The notes below the pieces were generated by a model. The model ran no database searches. It was not told where the DNA came from and saw only the letters and a program-made list of their open reading frames with translations. DNA of 64,000 nucleotides, taken from Rhyacichthys aspro. Taxonomy: Eukaryota; Chordata; Actinopteri; Gobiiformes; Rhyacichthyidae. The position numbers were made by a program, and so were the translations under genes. Where the stretch lies: positions 12,979,905-13,043,904 of the forward strand of contig CM072161.1 of the NCBI GenBank assembly GCA_036850595.1, read 5' to 3'. How positions within the stretch are numbered: the first letter of the stretch is position 1; every line of letters begins with the position of its first letter. Positions 1-14,800 of this stretch are shown one piece after another.

Positions 1-170
1 TTGAAAACAGCGGCTATTCAGTATTTTTGAGCCCGGAATGTTACGTTAATTTCCAACACTATGATCTTTGTAATAATCAGTGATGACTTAAAAGCAGAGA
101 AAGCAGAGTTGTTGAGGCATATAACGAAATCCTTTGAACTTAAATGTGGGACAGCTTGATTTTTACTTAC

Positions 171-450
171 ATAACTGCCCACAAAAGTCAGGGTACAAAT
201 CTTGTCCTTATCAAAAGACTTGTTTTTGCATCCCAAATCTGAGACTGTATTTTGAAGCTGACATTAGTTTCACTGTCATCGCCTTGTGTTAGAGCCTAGC
301 CTGGCTATAGTCCTGAATGTTAGAGTTGTTACCAGGCTCAGCAGGAGGCTTCAGAGGCATAGGAGGCAGTGGAGAGGACGGCGTTGAACCAAAGCTTTGG
401 CATGGATGTAACTCCGAAAAACAGAACAAAGCCTCTGTGCCCCCTCTGCT
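171..450 (-). CDS. possible two-exon coding fragment of an unidentified gene
   Basis: On the minus strand an open frame with a proline-rich stretch (STPSSPLPPMPLKPPAEP) runs leftward to a GTAACA donor near 325. After a short intron of about 85 bp, containing a branch-like CTAAT, an exon from 238 to 171 begins after CTCAG. It encodes DLGCKNKSFDKDKICTLTF and ends at a strong GTAAGT donor. The phases join (G + AT), which is the main support. The acceptor of the right-hand exon is uncertain, so the right edge given is approximate. The next exon would lie outside the window to the left. I do not recognise the protein. A chance arrangement remains quite possible. Confidence 0.25.
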
Positions 451-2480
451 GTTGGCAGGCCATTTAAGACCAAAACACCAAGGTCTGGCACCATGCGTCA
501 TGTGACACTCTTTAACCATTTACATACAAAGCAAAAAACTGACACTGCTTATAACTGCTTTTCCAAATATAATGAGGTACATGCTAAACTGCTGAAAGGA
601 TTTGTGAAGGTACTTTAACCTATATTTTAAGAATAAAAAGCACAGTTGGACCATAATCAAGCATCATTACACATTACTCCAGCTAAATCCACTGTAGAGT
701 CATTTACTCCAGCTTGAATAGGTTACAATAAACATTTCACAAAGAACCTACCTTTACTTGTACTTTAGGAGAAAGTTCATGCTATACATTTGGTAGACAT
801 TGGCAGAATCCTCCGAATTTGAGAATCAGCGTACCATGACTTTGCATTGCTAATGATTTCCCTCACACTAGCCACTGCCCTGCACTGGAGAGGTCATATG
901 CTTCAACATTTGCATACAACAGCCCCATTTACCCGCGGCAAACAAACAGCAACAGAATTCAGATCAAACGTTTTACTTTCTGCCCTTGGTAGGAATCTGT
1001 GTGGGGACGGCGGCCTCATTGTGCTGTGTTCAGGAGAGGAAGCAGAGGGCAGTTTGACGCAATGTGGAGCAGCACCACAAAAGTCTCAAACAAAGAATGA
1101 CACATAAGGGGGCAGAGGTTTTATCATCATAGAAATCAGTCCAGCCGTCACAGCTCCGTGTTTAATGCTCAGCTACTGATTGAACCTATCAGACAAAATC
1201 TGTAATCTCTTTAACTCTACATCTTTTGAACTAAGTGCAGTCTGATGGCCTTTTTCAAGTGGAATAAATGTTGTTTCAGTGCTGTTTTTTCTCAGTGACC
1301 AAGAGAGAGCGAGAAAATCAAGAGAGTGACCAAAATGTTTGAGAATATTTATTTATTATAGTGTTTATTCAGTACAGTAAGTATGAAATGCCTTCAAATC
1401 CTAATCACATACACATACTCAGAATCTGGCTGACTTCAAAGAGCGCTACAAAGCTGTAGGGCTATGTTTAAGACATGAATAATGTATGTAATAATTCAGA
1501 GAAGAGCGATGTAATAAAGCAAAGTAGTTATTTGGCTCAGAGACAGAGGTCAGTGAATGATAAAAATAAAAGAGAACAGCAGTAAATAAAATACATATGT
1601 CTAGTATCATGAGATGAGGAAGTTGTAGATGAATTATTATGTTCTGGGGATGTGTACATGTGAACTTTTACTTACTTAAATGTGAGATGTTGGGGGACTT
1701 TATAAGTGTGTGTTAATGTGTGGACCTTTGCCTCAGTTTAGTCTAAAGGAGGACATCTGGAGGTTATCCACAGCTATTGCAGACAAATAGGATGTTGATG
1801 AAGATTACATAGATAATTTCAGTTGTGTCTGGTCCTGATTATGACACAAGCTTGTATTCCTAGGGCAGGTCCTGTTTAGATGAGTCACGTCAAACTCCTA
1901 TCATTGTGTGACCCATCCAATTTGTAATCTTGAAGACAAAATAGTGTATTGTAAAATATTAGGTGATGGTCAGGTGTGTATTTTGTCTTTTTTTTTTTGT
2001 ACTCCTTTAATAGAAGTCTGTTTAAAATGTAGAATAAAGGTTGAATGTGGTTTAACGAGATGATCAAAAATTGGGACACACCCAGTCACACGCAGGTATG
2101 ACACGTGACATGAAAAAGAAAAAAAAAACATGCTCCTTGTATCTTTTCCCCTTCTTTTTCACATTAATTATTTCTGTGTAGTAATTCTGCCGTTTAGACA
2201 CCACCAGTCATCAAACTAGCGTCTCTATATTTTTAGGGAAAAGGAGCAGTGTTCCCTTTAAGAGCCTGATGGGCAGAAAAAGGGGGAAGTTTTGTGCGAG
2301 CCTTTAGCCAATTGGCTTCGTCCCATTAGCTTTGTCTTAGGCTCTTTGTCAAACTGTGCAGCTAAATTAAAGAAATAAAATTATCCGTGTTTGGAAATAA
2401 GATTTAACCTTGATATGTATTTGGTTTAAACGTATGCTGTGTCTGTGACGATCAAAAAAAGACGAACAAAAACATGTGCG
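451..2480. other. intergenic, AT-rich, no gene recognised
   Basis: Only short unconvincing open frames occur here, for example 847-1107 on the plus strand, which has no matching splice sites or family motif. I see no RNA gene or clear transposon. The right end grades into the ophn1 promoter and leader region. Confidence 0.5.
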
Positions 2481-2817
2481 GTCAGAGGTAGTACTTCTTT
2501 TGACAGCTAGCAAACACTTCGGAATGGGACGAGTCCTGGACGCTTTCCGCCGCTCCTCTTTTCCGCCACACCGCAACTAGGAAAAAGTAGCAGAGACGAA
2601 ACGGATAATATTGGCTTGCATTGTCCAAGGTGGTAAAGCTTACAGGAAGTGGAAGGTGATTTAAACCGCGTCTCTGGACTGTTTTGCAGCAGGCTCCCCC
2701 GGACACCATGGTCCGCGCCTGCAGCCTGAGCTGAGATGACCTGTGGCTAGCAGCATCGTAGTAGTCCGTGTGTTTCTCTGCGACTCATATCAAAGACTTT
2801 CTGTTGTCGACTACGAG
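2481..2817 (+). promoter_or_regulatory. putative ophn1 promoter/5' leader with two short upstream ORFs
   Basis: This stretch is locally richer in CG dinucleotides than its surroundings and lies directly before the ophn1 start codon. Two small upstream ORFs precede the main start. One is at 2708-2734 (eight codons), with a strong Kozak context (ACCATGG). The other is at 2736-2750 (four codons). A TTTTGCAG at about 2683-2690 could be the acceptor of a leader intron; the human gene also has a non-coding first exon. The transcription start itself cannot be read from the sequence. Confidence 0.45.
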
Positions 2818-5800
2818 ATGGGTCATCCTCCACTGGAGTTTAGTGACTGCTATCTGGACAGTCCCGACTTCAGGGAGACACTAAAGTGTTACGAATCGGA
2901 GCTGGAGAAAAGTAGTAAATTCCTCAAAGAATTGATCAAAGATGGCATCAATGTCATCGCTACAATCAAGGGTAGGCACACTTTGACTGAAAAGATGAGC
3001 ATTTATGAATGGGAATGTTTATTTGTAAGCTTTCGTGGTGTTTCAGGATCAATGGGCCTTTTTAGGGCCTGTAATATTGATGTGGGTGGGTGGGAGAGGC
3101 ACATTCAGGGAGGTCCTAGCGTTCCCCTGGGAGAGGTCCAAGCAGCAGCCCACTGAAAGGCTCAGGCGTCTTGAGCAGATGTGCAGGAAGACTAACACTT
3201 TTACCACTATTTACAATGGTCCATGTGCTGCATCTCTTCCCCTTTACCCCCTTCTCTTGCCTTTTTGAAGCTGTCATTTTCCCACCCATGCTGTCTTTAA
3301 TTTGGAGCTTGTTTCACCATAGTATGGACCCCAGCCAGAGACAGCTGAAATGCTTCTATTTGGTTCAGTGTGACCTCCACGAGCAAGACACTGTCAGTTT
3401 TGTTTGACCCACTAACATGCATCTGCCATCCAAATCAGCAATGACAAGCGTTTTACTTTGTGACAAATGCTCATTGTGGGACCTGTAGTTGTGCCAAGTG
3501 TTGTGTTTTCAGTCCAAATCCCAGAATAACGATGATTTAAGCCAGAGATCTATTTATTTTTCACTTTTAAACCATAGTTTTTAGCAGCCTAAACGAGAGA
3601 AAACCATGAGGGTGTAAAATAAAACAAGCAAAACGGGATTCACTTCTTTACTCATTTGTTCCATTCAAAGTACTTTAATACAGGATTTAAAATATGATAT
3701 TGGCTCTTTCTGCCAAGCCCAGAAGCAAAAACCTCTTGAGTATTGATCTTCCTGGCTTTGTTTTGTTTTTTCCTCATAAAAGCTAGGCAACGCTGTGGTA
3801 ATGCTTTGCTTAGGCCTTATGCTCCATTACCACACGCTGACTATTGAACGCTGCCAGACATTACTTTCATACTAAAGGCACACAGACTGAAATGTTATTA
3901 TATGGGTTTGCGCTGTGATGGGGAAATTTGTGGCCTTTATAACATTTTCTTTTTATTTTATAGCTTATTCTGTTGCCGTTCAGAAGTTTTCGCAGACACT
4001 GAACACATTCCAGTTTGACTTCATTGGTGACTCGCTGACAGATGATGAGATTAATATTGGTAAGATCCTACACACACTTATTCTTCACTGTCTATTAATG
4101 TTGTAAGGATTCACAGACTTGTAGAGACAAAAACTATTGAAACTTGCTTATACATATTTGGTATGTCTTGAGTAAGTGTGTTTTTCTTTTGTATTTCCTG
4201 CATAGGCATGTCAAGATAAAAACATGCTAAGTCATGATCTTTTTTCTTTATTATTCCAGCTCAGTCATTTCAGGAGTTCGCTGGACTTTTGCAGGAAGTG
4301 GAGCATGACAGGATGATGTTGGTGAGTTATCAGCTTCTCCCACCCTCATTCAGCTCTTTAAATGAGCCTCATTATTAGATATTAGAAACCACTATGATAT
4401 CCTGTCGTCGACTTAATGGGGTTATAGTTTCACAGTAAGAAGATACATCATTAGAGTTTTGTTTGTTCTGACATACAATCTACACTCTCTGAACTGTGGC
4501 TGTTAATTAAAATGTAATCATATTTTTTTTTCCTCCAATGATAGATTTATTATTTTTTGTTTCACTTCCCTAACTAGGTTTCCTGTTGTTTTTTTTTAAT
4601 TATTATTGGGTGCCATGTTGCAAATCCACTCATGTTTCCACATTTTCTTCTCTTATTCTTTTTTCCTCATAAAAACAAAACAAAAAAAAACCAAAACAGA
4701 GATATGCTCATTGTAATTAGATGTTGGTCTGTCCTTACAACTAAGAAGTCAAATCTATTTCACCTTTTGGAATGAGTTAGGAGGAGTTAGGAGGAGTTAG
4801 GAGCAGTACTTCTTGTTAGACTGGGTTTTCCAGATCTAACATCTAATTTAAAGGCGCTGTATATGTGAAAATTAAACATTCCCTTGGGTTAATGGCCTTT
4901 TTAAAGCTAGTGTTTTTATATAATATTTTAATAATATAGTATTTTTAAAGTGTTTTATTGCACATTTATTAATTGCGGTAATAGATACTCTGTGTTTCCT
5001 GTCCAGGTTCAAAACGCATCTGATTTGCTCATTAAACCTTTGGAGAAGTTCAGAAAGGAGCAAATAGGAATAACTAAAGTAAGTGTTTGGGCAAATATGT
5101 TTTATTTTTCCTGTTATTTCATAGTGCAAGTCTTTGTGTCTGTGTCCAAGCCCTTACATTATTTCACATCTCATCTTCCTGAGTTGCATACAAAAACAGG
5201 ACACAAGGGGCCACTTCCCCAAATCTGTTTATGACATCCACCTGTGTGACAATAGTGTTTAAGCGCACCAAAGGAAAACTTCTCTAAATACATTCATTCA
5301 TGTTGCAACTCTAAAAGTAAAACTCCCCCATTCATTGTTTTATTCGTTTTTTGACACATTTCATGAAACCTAAAATCCCTTTTCTCTGAACTGTTAAAAA
5401 TATCCCTGATTTTAAAAGTATATTTAAAAAACCTCTGATTCTTCTGCCTTGTTGTATTTCTTTTCATAGCTATAATTAAGACACTACAGAGCAGACACCA
5501 CACACAGAAAATAGAGTGGTCAGGGTAAGCTCCAGACAGATGTATTATTTATCACACAAAAGTAAGAAACACTTGGATTTGATGAATTACTGAGAAATGA
5601 ATTGTTTTCAAACCAAATATTTTATAATCGAAGTTCCGACAACACTGTAGACTCTAAAAGATTTCCCACATGACAGAAAGCTTACAAGAACGGTCACATT
5701 TGCATCTTTTGTTTTTATCATCCATATTCATACTATTTAAATCCTCAAAAGCTGATGATCCAGTCAATTCCTGTTCCTGTGGCCCTGTATCTGACTCATG

Positions 5801-8800
5801 TTTGCAGCAGTGACTCACACGTGTTCTTTAGTTTTGTGTTTGGATGACAGTTGTTTACTTACTTAAGTACTTGTGCAAAAGGAGATCATTGTTTTTGATA
5901 AATGTTTGATGATAAAGTTGTAGTGGATCCAAGTTTCATCAAATAGAACTTGAAAAAAACAGTGTATTTCATGCATTTAATTATGAGGATGAGCTCTTGT
6001 TGCTTAGGTAATAATGATTTTTTGAATGAATGAATTTGACAATCTTTATGTTACTTGATTTTGTTTTACTTCTGCTTCAAATACTGCGTTTATGTATTCT
6101 TCAGGAAAAGAAAAAGAAGTTTGACAAAGAGAGTGAAAAATATTACTCACAGTTAGAAAGGCATCTAAATCTATCTGCTAAGAAGAAAGAAAGCCAACTT
6201 CAAGAGGTCAGTACAGAGACTAAAATGAATTTATGCAGTTATAGTCAGCTTTAAAACAAGCCATATTTACACCATGTCATATATGATACATTTGGTATGT
6301 AGACAAAGATAAATCTACTGATTAAATGTTTGTGCAGGCTGATGAACAGCTGGAGAAGGAGCGGGTGAACTTCTATGAATCGTCAGTGGAGTATGTCTAC
6401 CAGATCCATCAAGTTCAGGACAGAAAGAAGTTTGATGTGGTTGAACCTGTGAGTGCAGTTTGTGGTGTCTTCCTCTCTGCTGCCACATGAATATGTCTAA
6501 CATGAGGAACAGGGAATATATGCCACATTCACCACATTCACAATAACAATTCTTTCTTCCATTTTATTGCTAATTTTATTCTGTTTTGTTTGGACAGGTC
6601 CTGGCATTTCTTCACAGTATTTTTACACTCAACAACCTGACTGTGGAGATGACTCAGGACTTCATGCCCTACAAACAAGAGCTGCAGCTGAGCCTACAAA
6701 ATGTTTGTTCTAGTTTTATTTGGTTATACAGACATAATGGAGCTTGACTATATGACTTTTATTGTGTGGGTTTGCCTGCAGACTAGAAACCACTATGAGA
6801 GCACTTGTGAGGAACTGGAGGAGCTGATGAAAAGAATGACCAACCCATCCCAGATCTGTAAAATGCACAGTTTACTGCCCATGGAGGGTTACTTGTACTG
6901 CCAAGAAAAGTGTAAGTTTACAAAGACATTCCATTATAATGGGTCATCCTTATGTATTAAGTTGTGTTGTAAGAGATGCATTACTTTCATAGTGTTTAGT
7001 AAATGGACACAAACAATCCTCTTTTATTGCTATTGGGGACAGTGCTGGCAGCATAAAACACAGCTGTTTAGATATCAAAAAATGTGCCAAAATCAGTTTT
7101 CAAAGAAGCAGCTACTCAGATGTGTCATCAGTTGATGCATAGTAAATACAAATACAAAAAACAGCAAGAGTTAGCACAGTTTTAATAACAACTCCTCTTC
7201 TTCTTTTTGTCTTTAAGGGGCTTTGGGTGTTACATGGGTCAAATACTACTGCAAGTATCACAAAGATGGACAACTACTAGTTATGATTCCTTGTGACCAA
7301 AAAGCTACAACAAAACAGGTGCTGGTTATCAGATCTGTGTTAATAAAATTATGATAGCAATCATCTGAGCTTCTGTGTTATTGCAGAATGACTCGTATTG
7401 CTGCCTCTCTCAATTCTTAAGCCTTATATGCTTCTTTGTTCATCAGGGACCTACACAGCTCACGCTAAAATCCTGCATTCGCCGAAAGTCTGACTCCATA
7501 GACAAGCGCTTCTGTTTTGACGTGGAAACTATTGAGAGGTAAGTGCAACCACATCTGAGAAACTGAAATGTATTGTTGCTGAAGCCCTGTGGTTGAGCCT
7601 GCAGGCTGCAGCAGCAAGGTGAACAGGTGGTTTACAAGGACAGAGTGTGAGGGCTAAATGGACTGTAGCCCAAACAATCCCTAAGCAACCGGCTAGTGCT
7701 GAAAACAGATGGCAGATCTGTAAATTCAGTGCAATGAACACAAAAACTTCATGTTTTTGTAAGTAGGTTGTTCAGTACAAAATGCTTTTTCAAAGACACT
7801 AAAGCCACAGGCTGCTATGTCATATTTAGGGGTTTCTTGAAGTCTTTGGAAACTCTTTAATGTTGATAGGGCCTTTTAACGCTTTCAGAGGACCTTGCAT
7901 TATGCATTAAGGGCTTGGAAATGTCTCTGAATGTGGAGCTTTTAATTTGTTTTTTGTGCATGGGCAACATAATGAGGGATTTGATGAAACCAGACTGGCT
8001 GTGTTTTCTAGAGTCTGACAAATGTAATCCCAAACTGTTTTATGTCCTTGTCGCTCTTGAATGACAGGCTTTAAGGTTTATAAATGCACATATAACTCAA
8101 CCATTTACATCTGTTTTTCTTTCTTATTAATTTGCCCACTTTAGCACATGATGATAATTTGCTCTTTGCACATTTTCATCCTCAAAGGACACACAGATGT
8201 CCTTCAGAAGATTTTAAAAGTCTTGTTTGTACGACCTCAATACTGAAGCGTAACAGGCATTTTATACTTGACTGACAGCTGCATTTGGCACGAACTGGGT
8301 TTAATATTTGTTAAGTTAACAATTAATTGAATGGCCTGCTCATGAATGGAAAAGTTGGCTCTTGACTTTGTGTTTCCACTAGATAGTCTTCCTTGTTTTA
8401 TTCAGCTGCTTTTGTAACTTCTAGTGGGATTTGAGGTGTATTTCAAGCTTGTTTTGCTCTTTTGTTCTTGTTATGCTTTTTATTTTGAAGGTTTGTGAGG
8501 TTCATGGATGTGGAAGGGCCTTAAAGCTGTTTAAGATGGCAATTTAAGATGTATTCATTCATTTTTGTGAATAAATAAATACATTTGAAACTCAATCATT
8601 TAATTGCAAGCTTTGCCGCTCTAATGGCAGCCACTACTGTTTTGATAGAAGCATTCCTGTCACTTTCCAAGCACCTTCAGAGGCAGACAGGAAGTTGTGG
8701 ATGGAGGCCATGGATGGAAAAGAACCTGTGAGTAAATTAAGCCTTAGCCTCTTGTTTAAAGTTATTGTTAAATCATGCATAATGCAATCGTTTGAGAACA

Positions 8801-11800
8801 AAAATAGCTTACTTTCTTTTAATTTAATAAAAAAGTATTGTCTTTGCAAAATCTAATCTTTAGGAAGCATTAGATCAAAATGTTTTGTTATTAAGGTATC
8901 AGTTATCAATATCAGTTGATTAAAATCCCTCAAAGGGACAGTGTCTCATATCAGTTTTCTTCCCCTGTTTGAAACACACAGTTTAGTTCAGGTACTGATT
9001 GTGACTTCTCCATTAGCCCTCGTGTGAGAGGGTTTGTACGAGGCTCGTGAGGTACATCGTTGTTACAGTGATGTGACCTGGTTAGTCGTGACAGCCTCTT
9101 AGAGCAGAAATCACACCATTAGTGACTGCTGTGACATTTAAGCTCCAGTAATAACGTAAGGAGCTCATGGACACTGAGACTGGCATCACCTGTAGGGCGA
9201 TGCTAACCGTCAGAGTCAGAATACAAGAATTTTAATGTTATCAAGGAGGAAGTGCTTTATTTGCAGAACTATTTTTTATGTTGTTCTTTGTCGCGTGTAT
9301 TTAAAATGAGACAGCACATGTGGTTGTATGGTGGTGGTTGTTGTGTGGCCTCCCTTTCACAGTTATGGAGTAAATAAGGCGTTGCTGCTACCAGAGGATG
9401 TGAAAGAAGCAGAAGATAGACTTTTCAATGCCGCCTTCCTGTATTACTTCCCCTTAAGACTTCGCTACATTATGAAATATTTTTACAAACTCTTTTAAAA
9501 CCTGTGCCAGAACATAAAAAATCTGACAAAGATCATTATACTGGAACATTGCCAGGTCTACAAGCATTTATTGCAGCCAGAAATCAGACCATTGCCCAAT
9601 GAATACCTTACTCACTCAAGATGCTGCATTGGCGTTTCTCACTATCTCTGTGTGGGTCAACCTTATTGCTCTTTTCTTGTCATACTTCTCAAAATAATCC
9701 TGTAATAATGTTTTTTAATAACTGTATAGTCAGTGGTGGTAAATATGCCAGAATAGAAACTGAATAGTCTGACCCAAAGCAGTTCTTATTTTGGGATCAT
9801 CTCTTGGCCCCATGTATACAGTTTCCATTTTCAAAACTATGTGGCGTTAAATCCGAGGGGCAGACTGGAAAGAAAAACAAACTCTAATGTAGTTTTGTAT
9901 TTTTCCAAAAGCATTTCCAGCCATTAAACCTGAATCCCTTTGTACACAACCACATTTTTAAATATGTAAATTATGTAAATGTTATTTTATCAGTTGACCT
10001 TTTTAATACTTTTATTAAATAGCTTTTCTGTTAATTACGCAAGCAGCTGTGTTCCAGTGCAGTTTTGAAGGGTTTCCTCAGTTTCTCCTTTCTTTTCAGA
10101 GACAAAGCATGTCATGTCATTAATCACAGTGAAAACCAAAAAGCAGTGGAACATTTTTCCAGCTGTCTTTACTTACATTTTACATTTTTCTTTTCAGATC
10201 TATCATTCCCCAATTCAAAAACAAGCCGAAAGTAAGTTACTTGTCTTTAGATAAAGGTTTACATTAGAGACAAATGCAAAGAATTCATTTTTGCAATATA
10301 TCCCTGAATGAAAATTGATGTTGTATTAACCTTCCATTAACCTGAAATGGCTTTGCTACTTCCACAGTGGAACTGAATGAAATTGGATTCAAGTTCGTGC
10401 GAAGATGCATTAACTACATTGAAACGAAAGGTAAAAGCTTGTGTATCTGTGTAAGCTTGCATGTGTCCCTTTAGGGGGTGTAGTTGAGTCACAGGTTACA
10501 CTCTCACGACTCTCGCAGGCTGCCAGTGCCTTTTAACGAAATCAGTTTTATTGTAGTGCTAGAGATTTCAAGTCATTTTGACCAGCATAGGACCATATTT
10601 GACTGGAGCAGTATTAGTCATGAAAATATCTGTTAGGATTAGTGATTTTATTGGTTATTTTGTCTGTTGTTCAGGTATATTTGACATTGACGAGGCATAT
10701 CTAACTGTTAATTCAAAATAAATGTTCACGATTATGAGCCAGTCTTGGTCATTGTCTGACTTTAACCTGTGCAGCTCTAAAAGCAATTTATAATCAGCAA
10801 AGCACATCTGTATGTTCTCGTCAGCCTCTAAAAAGAGCCAAGCAGTACATTTCCACTGTCTCCCTCCAACATCCCGCCCTTCGTTTTAAAAACCTCCTCC
10901 CCTTTTTGTCTCTTTTCAGCAATCACACAAGAAGGAGTGTACAGAACTGTTGGCAGCAACATCCAAGTGCAGAAGCTTTTAAATTCCTTCTTTGGTAAGG
11001 CAGTAAGCCTGTAAAATGTGTGCTACCCGTGTCCATATGCTGTTCTCTGCAGGGATTGGCTAACTGATTATCTGACCTGATACGACAGGTTCTACTGGTT
11101 TGTTTTTAGAGAGCGCTGAGTGACTGTGGCCCTGCTCGAGACATTTCTCTATTAACCACTCTACTATTTATCCATTTTGTACCTGTAAATGGAACTACCC
11201 AATGTAACAATTAAGCATCAGCTGTATTGGGCCTGATTTGCAAATATTAGCATCTTAATGTGACGGTTACTATGGTTATACCCCACATCACTGCAAAATA
11301 CAGCCAAAATGAAATCCCACACAGCACTGCAATGTCACCTGGAAAGAAAATACTTCATCTAATGGTTTTCTTTGTATTTTCCTTTTACAGACCCAACAAA
11401 CCCTGGAGATGTGGATCTTCAGAGTAGTGACTGGGACGACAAAACTATCACAAGTGCATTAAAGTTTTATTTAAGGTGTGTACTACTAAACTTGAAAAGA
11501 AAGTTATGATTTGCCCTTTTTTCTTATGGACTGACATTTTTGTAGTTTAATTTTGTAATTTTCTAATAAACAGTATTTCAAATTATTGCTTTACTCGTAG
11601 CGTTAAAAGAGTTAACAGACAAGCTACTGCTTTGTGTCTTGACATGAAGTGGTAAGGTAAACTCGCCTTGTGGTATCTCAGATTTACGAGTGTCTGTTTA
11701 TGTACAGGAGTCTTTCTGAACCACTGATGACCTACAATCTTCACAGAGACCTCATGTCTGCTGCAAGTAAGTCTTGTGTACCCCAATTGACAACCTGTCC

Positions 11801-14800
11801 ATTAGCTGTTTTACTATCACCCTACTTGAAGTTTACTCTTACTCTGCCTTGAGTAAACATAAGCTCATGGACGCATTGCAGAGAGTACAGTGCAGGTTCA
11901 GCAGTTTAACAGTACTTGAACTGAAAGCAGTTGGAAATGTGACTCCCCTTTTGTTTTACTGCCTACATTACTGTAAAATACAATACCTTTAATAGCATCA
12001 ACCTTATTCATTCAGGATGTCAGAGTAGGGCCGAAACAACTGGTGACTCCAGTTTCCTGGAAATGTTTTACGTGTTGAAGGGGATTTTTAAGTTGTCCAG
12101 CTGCATTGGATTGTGTTGCTCGTTTTATTAGACCCTCTTTGAGATAAGTGTGTGACCTGATACTCAGTCTACTCAATGTATATCAAACTTCATCTTAAAG
12201 ATGCAGAAATCATGGATTTTTTTCCATGCGTCATGTCGTCCAGCCGGACCTGTCAGTCTAGTTCTCGTTTCCATGGGAACCGAGGAAAACTTTAATGAAG
12301 TCAGTGTGTGCCAGCTGTCAACCTTTAATCAGTATTTTAAGAATGGGAATGGATCTGGACTTGTTTTTCTAATAATTAAAGAGATTACACAGCATGAGAA
12401 ATTAGATCATCTGAGAATCATGGTTTGTCAAACAAATCCTAATACACTGGCATTATCTGGGACTTGGTTAAGGTGTGCTGTTATTGATTTTCAGATGATG
12501 ACAACCTTATTAAAATGGATATCAATTTTTATTTAAAACCTAGTTTTCCTTGCCCTGTTAAAACACAAGTAAAATCTGTTGCTAACAATCATTAGACCAA
12601 TCAGTTTTCCTGCTGCTTTTTATTCATTTGAAACAATGAACTGACAAATACATACAACAAATACAACTGGAAAAATTTGGTAATACTTTTTGTTCTGGAG
12701 TGTTTGTCAGGTAAAGACAGACAATTTGGAGGAATAAAATCTGTTTTCAATTTTGACCAAAAGTCACAATTTTTCTGCAGTTACTAACTCCACTATGGAG
12801 CCTGAAATACAAATACTGCCAAGCCCTTGTTCTCAACTCTCTATTTGCTCCTCGTGTATTTGATTAAATGGTTTGGTGAACATTATCAGGATAACTAGTT
12901 TTATAAAGAACTGTATAATCTACAGCACATTTATTTATTCTTCCAAGTTTTACCTCTTGTTTCATTTTAAAACCATTAAGATAAGATCAGTCGGTGCAAT
13001 ACAGTGTGTATTATTGGCATGGCCTGAATACTGATATAACCAAGGATTTTAGTCAATATTGTAATTGCAGAAATGCCAGATGAGTCGATATGGTGACATT
13101 ACTTACTTCAGTCACAACAGTAAAGCCAGTAAATAGTTTAGTTGTGTTTAGGTAATGGCTGTATTGCACTCCAGCTGCTGGACTGTAGTGTCATAACAAG
13201 CTCTGAGTTTCCTTTAATTTCTCTTGTGTTGTTTCCATTACATCATCTTATTTGTTAAAATATGAGCCCCAGTTGAACAGACTCAAATGATTTTATTACG
13301 GTCCAGATGACATCTTATTTTTTCTTTCGCTAATTATAGGAAATATTCAAAGTAGACCTGCTGTGTAGCTTTAAATTGCCTCATCTTCACCTTTAGGGCA
13401 AACTAGACTTTTAATCTTACCATATTTTACTGTTTTGCCCCTTTGTTTAACTTTATGTGACTTTTTGTTTTAATTTCTTTTTTTTTTTATCTCAGAGTCA
13501 GACAATTTGGACTCCCGACTAAGTGAAATCCATTCTCTCATCTACAAACTACCAGAGAAAAATCGTGAAATGCTGGAGATACTCATTAAACATTTGGTCA
13601 AGTAAGTGCTGCCATTATCTTTGTTTATATCACTCTTGACGGCTCCCTAATACCCGGCAATTATTGTACTATTCACTTCCTTGATTCTTCTGTTCCTAAA
13701 TCCAGCTGTTATTGATAATGCTTCACTGACTGTGTGTATTCTCCTTTTCATTCGGTTGCCTGTTCCATTCCTGTTTCATTTCTTAACAGTGTGTGCAGTC
13801 AGAGTAATGACAACCTGATGATTCCCTCCAACATGGCCGTAATATTTGGACCCACACTTATGAGAGCGCAGGAGGAGACTGTGGCAGCCATGTTGGACAT
13901 CAAGTTCCAAAATATTGTCGTCGAGATCCTGATTGAGGAATACAAAAAGGTACATTTACAGAAAGGGATGCCAATTATACAATACATATAGATATTGCTT
14001 TATGTATTTTTTCTTGTAATTAAAAAAAATCTCATTATTACAGCACTTAGTGAGCTTTGCGTCTTTTTCTCCCTTGACCACTATCCTCCAGATATTCACC
14101 AGTCTACCAGAGGACAGCGGCGCCCGACCCATCCCTCCCCCCCGAATCACTCCCAGGAAGCGGCAGCCAATCACCATCTCCAAGCGGCCCGCTCGCGTCC
14201 TCCTGCCTCTGAGTCAGGAGCATTTCCATCACACAGAGAGTAATTATCCACCTCTCTAGGCCCGACTGCCACCATCACCCTTATCACCATCATCATTATC
14301 CTGATGGATTGCTAACATTTCCCCCTAACTCTCTCTAATGTGCTAAAACGCTGGCCTGTGTCTCATCGTTTTATTTGTCCTTTGTATTCATTTGTTTGTA
14401 CCTTACATTCACTCATTGTCTTTTTGATGCTTTTAAACTTCCAATAATAAATAAACCTTTTTGACGTTCATTTATTCTCACATGAGCATTTTGTTAAACC
14501 GCCATTACGTTAGCAGATCTCCATTATTTTGTTTTGTTTTCTACATTGACTCCGTCTTATGGCATGAAGAAATACTATATCATTCAAATTGTCCCGTAGA
14601 CTTGATCCGTCTTTGTCTAGTGGGTACAATTTAAAGCATGTTGAGTTGTTTTGTTTAGTCCATCTCCAGTCTTTTTCACCTTAACTGTCCTGTTGTTGCT
14701 CTGACAGATGGTCAGAATGATGGCCCTGTCCCGCCCAGAGAGACCTCTCTGAGCCCCATTCCCGTGCTGAGGACCAAACCGCTGGTCCCCAGAGAGCCTC

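Noticed and set aside
14092..14259. ophn1 ending at the stop at 14257
   Set aside because: A donor at 14240 and four further in-frame exons matching the human tail support a longer protein. The short form was kept only as a possible isoform.
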